40,368 nucleotides of DNA from the NCBI GenBank assembly GCA_003161435.1, contig PMOS01000001.1, positions 32,475-72,842 on the forward strand, read 5' to 3'. Positions 16,257-23,246 of the stretch are shown piece by piece (the stretch's first letter is position 1; every line of letters begins with the position of its first letter). The position numbers and the translations under genes are program-made. The notes beneath the pieces were generated by a model. The model had not been told where the DNA came from. It saw only the letters and a list, made by a program, of their open reading frames with translations, and did not search any database. The stretch is from Vulcanimicrobiota bacterium. Its GTDB lineage: Bacteria > Vulcanimicrobiota > Vulcanimicrobiia > Vulcanimicrobiales > Vulcanimicrobiaceae.

Positions 16257-16811
16257 ATGTCCTTTGCCTATGGTCAGCACTCGGACACGGAACCGCTCCT
16301 CGAGCAGCTCGAAGCAGAGCGAGTCGACATTATGATGCCGGAGGTTTGCGTGGTCGAAGCGCTCGCGGCTTGGCGAAATAAGCGAAGTCGTCTTCTCGCG
16401 ATTACCAGCGGTTACAGTGAACATCAGCGTGAATTGAGCCGTTGGCGATCGGTCGTTGACGCTCCGGATGCCTCAGATATGTTTCGCGATCTTCCGGTGA
16501 AGCTCGAGCTTGCCAATACGACGGCATTGGACCGGCTCCTGGACTGCTTCAAGCGCCTCGAACCGCGAACCACATTCATTCCGGGAGATCGCGCGTGGCT
16601 TGATCCGTCGACGAGAGTGTCCCGGATCAATGGCTATGCCGATGATTACATCTGCTCAGCGATCATCCGTGACGCGCGGACTCGTTGCGCTGCGGGCTAT
16701 TTCCTAACGGAGAACAAGGACTTTCACGAACCCGCTGTTATTGCAGATTTAGCGTCGGTTGCCGTAGCGGTTCTTAAGACCCCGACCGAAGCTATGACGA
16801 AATATCCGTGA
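16257..16811 (+). CDS. PIN-domain-like protein, N-terminus apparently damaged
   Basis: A 184-residue ORF with the C-terminal marks of a PIN ribonuclease fold: MPEVCVVEALA (second acidic residue), YADDYICSAIIRDAR (third) and YFLTENKDF (fourth). The first catalytic Asp, normally in an N-terminal IFLDTS-like strand, is absent. Just upstream, TTG at 16240 reads MKRIF and then hits TGA. One extra T in the run at 16250-16253 would join MKRIF to the SFAYGQHSD frame. So it is either a frameshifted gene or starts late at ATG 16257. The G+C content is low. Its stop TGA overlaps the epimerase GTG. If it acts, it would cleave RNA; the missing Asp makes that doubtful. Confidence 0.5.
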   Translation: MSFAYGQHSDTEPLLEQLEAERVDIMMPEVCVVEALAAWRNKRSRLLAITSGYSEHQRELSRWRSVVDAPDASDMFRDLPVKLELANTTALDRLLDCFKRLEPRTTFIPGDRAWLDPSTRVSRINGYADDYICSAIIRDARTRCAAGYFLTENKDFHEPAVIADLASVAVAVLKTPTEAMTKYP

Positions 16812-17218
16812 TCGACGCGCCGCTCGATCACGTCGCGATCGTGGTGAGGGACCTCGACGCGGCGATTGCGCTCTACACCACGACGCTGGGATTCAGCCTG
16901 GTCTACCGCGAGCTCGTCCCCGATCAAGGCGTCGAAGCGGTCGGCGTGCGCACGGGCGACGCGGTGATCGAGCTGTTGCGACCGCTCGACGAAGGCTCGC
17001 CGATCGCGAAATACCGCGGCGACGCGCAGACGAAGCTACACCACACCGCATATCGCGTCGACGACATTCGGGTCGAACTCGAGCGACTCAAGCGGGCCGG
17101 CGTACGGCTCATCGACGAACAGCCACGCCGCGGTGCGCATGGCAACACGATCGCCTTCCTCCACCCGAAGTCGACCGGCGGCGTCCTGATCGAACTCTGC
17201 CAGCGCGAGAACGGCTGA
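16808..17218 (+). CDS. mce: methylmalonyl-CoA epimerase
   Basis: A 136-residue vicinal-oxygen-chelate protein that interconverts the 2R and 2S forms of methylmalonyl-CoA between carboxylase and mutase. Start MIDAPLDHVAIVVRDLDAAIALY carries the first metal His. HHTAYRVDDI in the middle carries the second, and GGVLIELCQ near the C-terminus carries the Glu. The present start is GTG at 16808, inside the right-hand 11-base repeat. An ATG version of the same first codons remains at 15787 beside the mutase stop. Before the insertion the two genes were probably coupled by an ATGA overlap; translation may now depend on the PIN-like ORF upstream. Confidence 0.93.
   Translation: MIDAPLDHVAIVVRDLDAAIALYTTTLGFSLVYRELVPDQGVEAVGVRTGDAVIELLRPLDEGSPIAKYRGDAQTKLHHTAYRVDDIRVELERLKRAGVRLIDEQPRRGAHGNTIAFLHPKSTGGVLIELCQRENG
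16809..16819 (+). repeat. 11-bp direct repeat, right copy (TGATCGACGCG)
   Basis: Identical to 15788-15798. It supplies the stop of the PIN-like ORF and codons 1-4 of the epimerase. Confidence 0.6.
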
Positions 17219-17264
17219 CGGCGCGCGCGGCGGGAACCCTCACCCGTGAAGCGGCGTTCCCCGG

Positions 17265-18158
17265 ATGATGCGAGCGAACGGAGCCTTTCGCGTCGTCGCG
17301 ACGGCGCTAACCTTGGCAACATGCGCAGCCGCGACGACCCCACCGGCTGCCGCGCCGGGGCCGTCGGATCCGTATGCCATCTTCGACGCGTCGCGCAAGG
17401 CCTGGGCTGCCGGTGCCTACTCGCGCTATGCCGAGTACGTCGCCGTCGTCTCGTTCCACAACGGTCCGAAGTTCGTGCGCCGCTCGTGGCGAACGGTAGA
17501 GGACATCCGGCATGGTTACGTTTATTCCGGCGCGTTCAGCCGCGAAGAGCAAGCACATCCGTATACGCCGCACGGCGTCGTCATAAGCATCCCGTTCTTC
17601 GGCACGCTCAACAAGGTCGAACCGGCCGACCCGATCGGTCAAGTCGCGTTCGCGATCGACCAGGACTACGGACTCGCGCCCAGCGACCGCCGATTGGTTT
17701 CGACGAACTCGCTGAGCACGATCGACAAACAGAGCTCGAAGCTTCAGGTGATCGGGCATACCGGCACGGCCGTGCGCGACTACGACGTGAGCTTGATCGA
17801 GACGACCGTCGACGCGCAAGGTCCGGAGTACCATTTGCGCCTGACTGCGCTGCGCGATCCCGACCGCCATCGTCTGCGCGAGCTGTGGGTCGACGGAACG
17901 ACGTGGTTGCCCGAGGAGGCGGTCGTCGCGGGGATCGGCAACCAGCCGCCGCTCACCAAGGTGCCCTGGCGGATCGAGTACCGCCAGACGCAGGGCGCCA
18001 CGTATATAGCGCGCGAGACGGCACTGGCCGACCTCGACTACGGCAAGGCCGGAATGCTGCACGACGTGCAGATCGCGTTCGAGGAAGTCGATCTCCGCTC
18101 GTTCCCGAGCCCGTACGGTTTCGGATTCTCCAGCAGCGGCCAGCAGGGCGAACCGTGA
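17265..18158 (+). CDS. secreted protein of unknown function, tandem paralogue 1
   Basis: A 297-residue exported protein. MM at the start is followed by a hydrophobic stretch (FRVVATALTLATCAAA) and a Pro/Ala-rich linker; a lipobox-like LATCAA could make it a lipoprotein. The mature part shares blocks with the next gene: TVEDIRHGYVYSGAFSREE, DPIGQVAFAIDQDYGLA, GHTGTAVRDYDV, YHLRLTALRDPDRHRLRELWVD and VVAGIGNQPPL. These suggest a beta-rich, LolA/outer-membrane-lipoprotein-carrier style fold, but that is a guess. The start is ATG 17265 or 17268. Its stop overlaps the paralogue's start (GTGA). Confidence 0.72.
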   Translation: MMRANGAFRVVATALTLATCAAATTPPAAAPGPSDPYAIFDASRKAWAAGAYSRYAEYVAVVSFHNGPKFVRRSWRTVEDIRHGYVYSGAFSREEQAHPYTPHGVVISIPFFGTLNKVEPADPIGQVAFAIDQDYGLAPSDRRLVSTNSLSTIDKQSSKLQVIGHTGTAVRDYDVSLIETTVDAQGPEYHLRLTALRDPDRHRLRELWVDGTTWLPEEAVVAGIGNQPPLTKVPWRIEYRQTQGATYIARETALADLDYGKAGMLHDVQIAFEEVDLRSFPSPYGFGFSSSGQQGEP

Positions 18159-19063
18159 TCGCGCTGGCGCTGGGAATCGTGCTCCAGACCGTCCCCGCCG
18201 CGCCGACCCCCGCCGACGCGCTCTTCGCCGCAACGCGCCAAGCGCGCACGCAAAGCGGCTACGCGCACTACAGCGTGTACGCGACGGTCGTGCGTTTCAA
18301 CTTCGACGGCCGGCCGGTGACGAGCACCTGGGATACAGTCGAGGACATGCGTCGCAGACTCGTGCACTCGCACGCGCTCAGCCGCGAGGAGGGCGAGCAC
18401 CCGCACGTCCCGCACGGCATCAACTTCAACGGGGCCGCATCGATCACGCCGGCCGCGCCGGCGGCCCCGGGGGCACCGAACACGGGCGCACCCGGCCCGA
18501 CGATCTCGCACACGTTCAACGCTGAACCGTCGAGCGACCCGATCGGCGAGCTCAGCTTCGCCGTGGATCAAGATTTCGGGCTCGCGATCGACGCGCAGCC
18601 GATCACCGCGACGGACGACATGAGCGACGTCGCGTCGAGTGCGACCGTGCTGCCGCACATCGGAAGCACCGGTACGGTCGTTCGGAACTACGAGGTGACG
18701 GACCTGGGTGATGTCCCCGATCCCGGCGGCGCCTTGCATCACCTGCGATTGCGCGCGCTGCGCGATCCGCGTCGCTATCGTTTGCGCGAGTTGTGGACCG
18801 ACGTGAAGACCGCGCTTCCTGTGCGCGCCGTCGTGGCGGGAATCGGCAACGTCGCGCCGCTCGATTCGGTCGATTGGCGCGTCGATTTCACGCAGTTCCA
18901 AGGTGGAACGTACGTCGCGCGCGAGGCCGCGCTCGCCCCGCTCGAAACAGATTCCGGCCCGCTCGAGGACGTGACGATCACGTTCGACGAGCTGCGCCCG
19001 ACGAACCGCCTTACCGGCGCCGAGTCGATCGGCTTCGGCGAGATCGGCATCCGCGACCCTTAG
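18155..19063 (+). CDS. secreted protein of unknown function, tandem paralogue 2
   Basis: A 302-residue exported protein starting at GTG 18155 with the signal VIALALGIVLQTVPAAPTPA. It repeats the block order of the preceding gene: TVEDMRRRLVHSHALSREE, DPIGELSFAVDQDFGLA, GSTGTVVRNYEV, HHLRLRALRDPRRYRLRELWTD and VVAGIGNVAPL. Between the first two blocks it has an extra Ala/Pro/Gly-rich segment (about residues 90-125) absent from paralogue 1. Recent tandem duplication followed by divergence is likely. The stop overlaps that of the convergent DUF4127 gene by 4 bases (19060-19063). Confidence 0.72.
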   Translation: MIALALGIVLQTVPAAPTPADALFAATRQARTQSGYAHYSVYATVVRFNFDGRPVTSTWDTVEDMRRRLVHSHALSREEGEHPHVPHGINFNGAASITPAAPAAPGAPNTGAPGPTISHTFNAEPSSDPIGELSFAVDQDFGLAIDAQPITATDDMSDVASSATVLPHIGSTGTVVRNYEVTDLGDVPDPGGALHHLRLRALRDPRRYRLRELWTDVKTALPVRAVVAGIGNVAPLDSVDWRVDFTQFQGGTYVAREAALAPLETDSGPLEDVTITFDELRPTNRLTGAESIGFGEIGIRDP

Positions 19064-20625
19064 CGGGGTGCGAGGCGGATGTCGAGTTCGGTTTCGAAGG
19101 TGCGGTCCCACGGCAGGGTGATCGTGAAGCCGGCGTCGCGAAACTGCGGCGCGATCTGCTCGAGCAGGTCGAGCCCTTCGGGCCACAGCAGCGCGCGGTT
19201 CTCTGACGCGACTCGCTGCGCCACGTCGGGCAGCAACAGCGTATGGTCGTCGATCCCTTGTGCGCCCAGGTCGGCGTTGAGCCGCGGCCGCACGTCGGCG
19301 TGGAACGCAACGTCGTCGACGTAGCGCATAAAGGTGAACGTCGCGTTTGCCCGCGCGTCGTAGCTCCCCATGAGCCTGCCGGCGCGAACCGCGATCGCCT
19401 CGGGCAACGCGGTCCCGACGGTGTTTGCAACGGTGTTCCACGATGCAAACGCGTCGACGCGCCCGGCGAGCCGCCGGACGACGAGGTCCTGCGTGAGCCG
19501 GCGCTGTTCGGCGTAGTCGTTCGCTGCCAGAAACGACAGGTCGGCCACCGCAACGGCGGTCGGCGGATCGGGCCGGCCGGGGGCGCGGCCGGTTTCGTGC
19601 TCGATCGCGTTGACGAACTTCGTCTCGTCGGCGAAACCGGTGCCGGGCACGCGCACGAACAGGTCGACGTCGGCCGGAAATGGTCCGGTCACCTGCGTCG
19701 CGCCGCAGCTGCGGATCAGGTCCGCGATCGTGGTCGCGATGGGCGCGAACTCGAGCGGATCTTCAACGGCGGCGCCGTCGGCGCGCGAGTAGACGACGCG
19801 CACGCGCGGCACGTCGTTCGCCTCGTGCGCCAACGCCGCGGCGACCAGCACCATGCCGAGCTCGTCGGCGCCCGGCTCGATCGACGCGCGCGACGGCGGC
19901 AACCAGCGTGTCGCGAACGCGCGCAGCGCCGCCAGATCGCGCAGATGCAACCCGACCGGACCGGCATCGTCCTGCCCGATCACGATCTTGTCGAAGCCGC
20001 CCTCCGCTGCGACGCGCAACGCGAACAGGTCGACGTCGCGATCGCGGGCGCGGGTGTCGAGGTATGCGTCGAGGGCCGGGCCCAACTGCGCGCGCAAGCT
20101 CGCGGCCAGCGCGCGCTGGTCGTCGGTCTGCGGAGGATCGGGCAGGTTCGCATATTGCTGGATCGGCCCCCAGACGTCGCCGCCGGCGAACGGAAATGTC
20201 GTGGCCGATCCGAGCTTCGGCACGCCGGTCGGCGCCAGCCGCATCACCGTCCCGAAGACCGTGAACGACGCGTCGCTACGCGCCGCGCGAAACGCGGCCA
20301 AGTCTTGCAGCCGCGTGTAGGCGACGGCACGCGACGTCCCAGGGATGCGCGACGCGACCAGACCGCCGTACACTATCATATCGCTCGAGATGACGTACGC
20401 GCGCGCTTCGCGCGGCGCTTCCTCGCGCAGCCAGCGCATGACGGCGGCCGAATCGCCGGGAACCAGATAGCGTCCGAGCAGTGCGCGCGGGGGTTCGACG
20501 ACGCGCACGCCGGCGATCGAGCCGAGCAGCCGCGGAAGCTGCGCCGTGACCGGACGGTCGTCGAGTGGAACGACGACGAACGTCAGGGCCAGCAAAGACG
20601 AGAAGAGCGCCGCGACAGAAACCAC
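19060..20625 (-). CDS. DUF4127 family protein
   Basis: A 521-residue protein. GTG at 20625 places a hydrophobic leader (VAALFSSLLALTFV) before VVPLDDRPVTAQLPRLL, the characteristic N-terminus of DUF4127. Further conserved blocks are SSDMIVYGGLVASR, FGTVMRLAPTG, FDKIVIGQDDAGPVGLH, PGADELGMVLVAAA, NTVANTVGTALPEA and FTFMRYVDDVAFHADVR. The domain fills the whole protein, and its length is typical. The activity is not known to me; the many Asp/His positions would suit a hydrolase. It lies 28 bases after a small secreted protein gene on the same strand. Confidence 0.85.
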   Translation of the reverse strand: MVSVAALFSSLLALTFVVVPLDDRPVTAQLPRLLGSIAGVRVVEPPRALLGRYLVPGDSAAVMRWLREEAPREARAYVISSDMIVYGGLVASRIPGTSRAVAYTRLQDLAAFRAARSDASFTVFGTVMRLAPTGVPKLGSATTFPFAGGDVWGPIQQYANLPDPPQTDDQRALAASLRAQLGPALDAYLDTRARDRDVDLFALRVAAEGGFDKIVIGQDDAGPVGLHLRDLAALRAFATRWLPPSRASIEPGADELGMVLVAAALAHEANDVPRVRVVYSRADGAAVEDPLEFAPIATTIADLIRSCGATQVTGPFPADVDLFVRVPGTGFADETKFVNAIEHETGRAPGRPDPPTAVAVADLSFLAANDYAEQRRLTQDLVVRRLAGRVDAFASWNTVANTVGTALPEAIAVRAGRLMGSYDARANATFTFMRYVDDVAFHADVRPRLNADLGAQGIDDHTLLLPDVAQRVASENRALLWPEGLDLLEQIAPQFRDAGFTITLPWDRTFETELDIRLAPR

Positions 20626-20653
20626 CGCAGCGCTCGTTCGGCGTCGGTGTCCG

Positions 20654-21046
20654 CTAACTCTTGAAGCCGAACAACCCGTGCCCATTGGGGTCGGCGACGA
20701 AGATCTTGTAGGCCTTGCGGATCCCGAGCGACTGGGTGAACTCGACGTGCACGGGCGTCCCGGGCTTGAGGTCTTTGGTCTGGACGCTCTTGCCGTTGGA
20801 GAACAGCGTTGCGTAGTTCGGGGCGTACAAGAACGAGATGTCGGCCGGAACCCCGTCGAGGCAGTGAACCCGAATGTTCTCGTCCGAGACGTGACGGACG
20901 TAACCGTGGCAGTCGCGGATCTTTCCACCGGGGACCGATGCGCCTTGCCGCTCGGTGACGGCGGCCGACGCGACCAGCGTGGACGAAGCGATCACCGTCA
21001 ACGCGACGACGGCGGGAAGCGTACGGCGGAGCGAGTCGAACAGCAT
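20654..21046 (-). CDS. small secreted protein, unknown function
   Basis: A 130-residue protein with a signal peptide (FDSLRRTLPAVVALTVIASS, then ASAA). The mature part reads CHGYVRHVSDENIRVHCLDG with two cysteines that may pair, then LKPGTPVHVEFTQSLG, a short beta-rich pattern. In size and style it is like the small secreted protein at 27065-27442, but I see no clear alignment. ATG 21046 leaves only 18 bases to the divergent acetyltransferase start. Probably cotranscribed with the DUF4127 gene. Confidence 0.7.
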   Translation of the reverse strand: MLFDSLRRTLPAVVALTVIASSTLVASAAVTERQGASVPGGKIRDCHGYVRHVSDENIRVHCLDGVPADISFLYAPNYATLFSNGKSVQTKDLKPGTPVHVEFTQSLGIRKAYKIFVADPNGHGLFGFKS

Positions 21047-21064
21047 GATGATGAGGTATCTCCC

Positions 21065-21709
21065 GTGATCGAATGCCGGACGATGGGCGGCCCGGAGCGG
21101 CCTGACGCCTTCGTGCTGATGAGGCCGTTTCGCGCCGACCAGGCGGCGCTCGGCGACGCGCTCGCGCTGTTCGTCGACCGCCCGGACTTCGGCTTCATCT
21201 GGCTGGCGTACGACGACGGTATACCCGCCGCTTGCGTCTCCGTCTCGTTCGCGATCTCGAGCGAGCGCGGCGGGTTGCTCGCGCAACTGCGCGACCTGTG
21301 GGTCGCGCCGGAACGGCGGCGACGCGGGGTCGGTTCGGCGCTCGTCGCCACGCTGCACGGCCGGCTCGACCAGCTCGACGTCAAGCGCGTCGACGCGGCA
21401 ATCCCGGACGACGCCGCGCTGCACGCATTCTTCGCCGCGCGCGGCTACACGGACGAAGGCGGCACGCGGGTCCAAGCTGGACCGTCGATAACGGCAGCCA
21501 AGCGCCCGTGCGCGGCCTCGAGCAGGCGCTCGGCCTCGGCGCGCTCGACGCTCCTGCGCGCCATGACGACCGCGACCTTCACCGAACCCGCCGCCGCGTC
21601 GAGCAAACCGCGCGCGTCGACGTCCCCCGCGAGATCGCGGACGAGACGCTCGCTGCGCGCCCGGAGCTTCGCATTCGTCGCAACGAGATCGACCATGCGG
21701 TTGCGGTAG
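21065..21709 (+). CDS. GNAT acetyltransferase with read-through tail
   Basis: A GNAT domain occupies about residues 15-140: FVLMRPFRADQAALGDAL at the start, LRDLWVAPERRRRGVGSALV as the acetyl-CoA-binding motif (RxxGxG), and DDAALHAFFAARGYTDEGG as the usual C-terminal strand. The last 75 or so residues are Ala/Ser/Arg-rich and are encoded by the antisense strand of murQ. They are probably not a domain, and the original stop seems lost. GTG 21065 has a GAGG ribosome-binding site 9 bases upstream; ATG 21083 is an alternative. The substrate is unknown. Confidence 0.7.
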   Translation: MIECRTMGGPERPDAFVLMRPFRADQAALGDALALFVDRPDFGFIWLAYDDGIPAACVSVSFAISSERGGLLAQLRDLWVAPERRRRGVGSALVATLHGRLDQLDVKRVDAAIPDDAALHAFFAARGYTDEGGTRVQAGPSITAAKRPCAASSRRSASARSTLLRAMTTATFTEPAAASSKPRASTSPARSRTRRSLRARSFAFVATRSTMRLR

Positions 21710-22356
21710 GTCTTGCCGAGCCGGATCAGCGCGCCGGTCGAGATCGCGTTCAGCACCAGCTTCTGCGCCGTGCCGGCGCGCATCCGCGTCGAGCCCTGGA
21801 TCGGCTCCGCCCCGGTCGCCGCGACGATCGCGAGCTCGGCGTCCCGCGTCAGCGGCGCGCCCGGCGCGTTCACGATCCCAACGGTCCGTGCGCCCCGCGC
21901 GCGCGCTGCCGCGATCGCCGCGCGCACGAACGGCGCTCCGCCGCTCGCCGATATGCCGATCACGACATCGCCGATACCGACGTCCGCCACGGCGCGCGCA
22001 CCCGCCTCGGCGTCGTCCTCCGCTCCTTCGACCGCGCGCCGCAACGCGCTGTCGCCGCCCGCGATGCGAGCTTGGAACAATTCCGGATCGACGCCGAACG
22101 TCGGCGGAAGCTCGGCCGCGTCGAGCACCGCAAGGCGTCCGCTCGTCCCGGCGCCGACGAGCACGACACGCCGGCCATCCTCGATCGCCTCGACCACCAG
22201 CGTTGTCGCCCGCGCGATCTCCGCGGCTGCGGCCGCCGCCGCGTCGACCGCGCCGCGCTGCGTTTCCACGAGCAACCGCGAGAGTTCCACGTGGTCGAGA
22301 CGATCGATGTCGACCGTCGCCGGGTCGAATCCTTCGGTTGACGGAAGCTCGCTCAC
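21445..22356 (-). CDS. murQ: N-acetylmuramic acid 6-phosphate etherase MurQ
   Basis: A 303-residue SIS-domain enzyme that splits the lactyl ether of MurNAc-6-P to give GlcNAc-6-P and D-lactate. STEGFDPATVDIDRLDHVELSRLL is the typical N-terminus. GAGTSGRLAVLDAAELPPTFG holds the SIS loop and the catalytic Glu region, followed by GGDSALRRAVEGAEDD, SASGGAPFV and STRMRAGTAQKLVLNAIST. The last 12 or so residues (PAWTRVPPSSV) exceed the family end and are encoded opposite the acetyltransferase. ATG 22356 overlaps the upstream kinase stop (ATGA). Last gene of the recycling operon. Confidence 0.95.
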   Translation of the reverse strand: MSELPSTEGFDPATVDIDRLDHVELSRLLVETQRGAVDAAAAAAAEIARATTLVVEAIEDGRRVVLVGAGTSGRLAVLDAAELPPTFGVDPELFQARIAGGDSALRRAVEGAEDDAEAGARAVADVGIGDVVIGISASGGAPFVRAAIAAARARGARTVGIVNAPGAPLTRDAELAIVAATGAEPIQGSTRMRAGTAQKLVLNAISTGALIRLGKTYRNRMVDLVATNAKLRARSERLVRDLAGDVDARGLLDAAAGSVKVAVVMARRSVERAEAERLLEAAHGRLAAVIDGPAWTRVPPSSV

Positions 22357-23246
22357 TCGAGCCGTTCCGCCAGCCGCAGCGCCGCGCGCACGGGTTCCTC
22401 GCCGCCCTTCACGATCGAGATCCCGGCGACGTCGCCGATCAGTCGCGTCTCGAGCAAGAACGTCAACAAGCTGTTCTCGCGCAGCAACCCGCCGGCGAAT
22501 GCGACGACCGGCGACGCATCGTTCAGCTCGACCGCCTTCAACGCCGCTCGCAAGAGATCGCCGAGCTCTTGCGCGGCCTGCTGCACGATCTTGGTCGACG
22601 CACGATTCCCTTTGCCGGCGAATGCAATGATACTCGGCGCGAGCGAGGCGATCGCCGCTGGTTGCAGCGGCGCGTCGTACAGTGCTGCGATGTAACGCTC
22701 GCGATCCGGCGCGTCGAGGACACGCGCCACCAGGTCGGTCGTCTCGTCGCGGTTGGCCCGCCCGTCGAGAACGCGGCCGTACAGCTTCGCGGCCTGCATC
22801 CCGATCCAGAACCCCGAGCCTTCGTCGCCCGCCAAGTACCCCAACCCGCCGGCGCGGTGCGTTCGGTCGCCGTGCACGGCATACGCGACAGAGCCGGTAC
22901 CGGCGATCAATACCGCGCCGTCTCCGTCCGGGATTGCGGCGCGCAACGCGACCGCGGTGTCGTCGTCCACCACGATCTTCGTTCCGGGAAAGGCTGCCGC
23001 GATCCGCTCCTGCAGACCGTGCGCGATCCGGGCACGTCCGGCACCCGCCGCGCCCACGTAGATCGCCGCCGGTGACTTGCCGTCCAGCATGTCGCCCACG
23101 GCACCGATGATGACGTCGGCCGCGCCGTCGGCGCCGGCCGTGGTCGCGTTCGCCGTAGGCGCGCTCGTTTCGCGAACGAAGACGCTATCGATCGAAAGGG
23201 CGACGTTGGTGGAGGTTCCGCCTGCGTCTACGCCTATGCAGATCAC
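22353..23246 (-). CDS. BadF/BcrA-type amino-sugar kinase (MurK/NagK-like)
   Basis: A 297-residue ASKHA-fold kinase. The phosphate loop is GVDAGGTSTNVALS (residues 4-17), the catalytic-side motif DDDTAVALRAA, and the adenosine loop LIAGTGSVAYAV with GYLAGDEGSGFWIG. The last motif is typical of the N-acetylglucosamine/N-acetylmuramic acid kinase branch of the BadF family. Between anmK and murQ it most likely phosphorylates GlcNAc released by NagZ, or MurNAc. GTG 23246 overlaps the anmK stop (GTGA), and its own stop overlaps murQ (ATGA). A benzoyl-CoA reductase role is unlikely because there is no Cys cluster. Confidence 0.87.
   Translation of the reverse strand: MICIGVDAGGTSTNVALSIDSVFVRETSAPTANATTAGADGAADVIIGAVGDMLDGKSPAAIYVGAAGAGRARIAHGLQERIAAAFPGTKIVVDDDTAVALRAAIPDGDGAVLIAGTGSVAYAVHGDRTHRAGGLGYLAGDEGSGFWIGMQAAKLYGRVLDGRANRDETTDLVARVLDAPDRERYIAALYDAPLQPAAIASLAPSIIAFAGKGNRASTKIVQQAAQELGDLLRAALKAVELNDASPVVAFAGGLLRENSLLTFLLETRLIGDVAGISIVKGGEEPVRAALRLAERLE

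Larger units (their letters stand above)
15799..16808 (+). mobile_element. inserted lower-GC segment with two accessory ORFs
   Basis: About 1.02 kb lie between the mutase stop and the epimerase start. Lines I counted here are about 52-63% G+C against 70-78% in the flanking genes. It carries its own strong ribosome-binding site, a PD-(D/E)XK-like ORF, a palindrome, and a PIN-like ORF whose stop lies in the right repeat. There is no transposase, integrase or terminal inverted repeat. It may be a small cassette or a toxin-type module brought in by recombination. Confidence 0.55.

Noticed and set aside
17231..17263. GGGAAC...GTTCCC inverted repeat after the epimerase as a terminator
   Set aside because: The stem is only 6 bases, the loop 18 bases, and there is no T-run.
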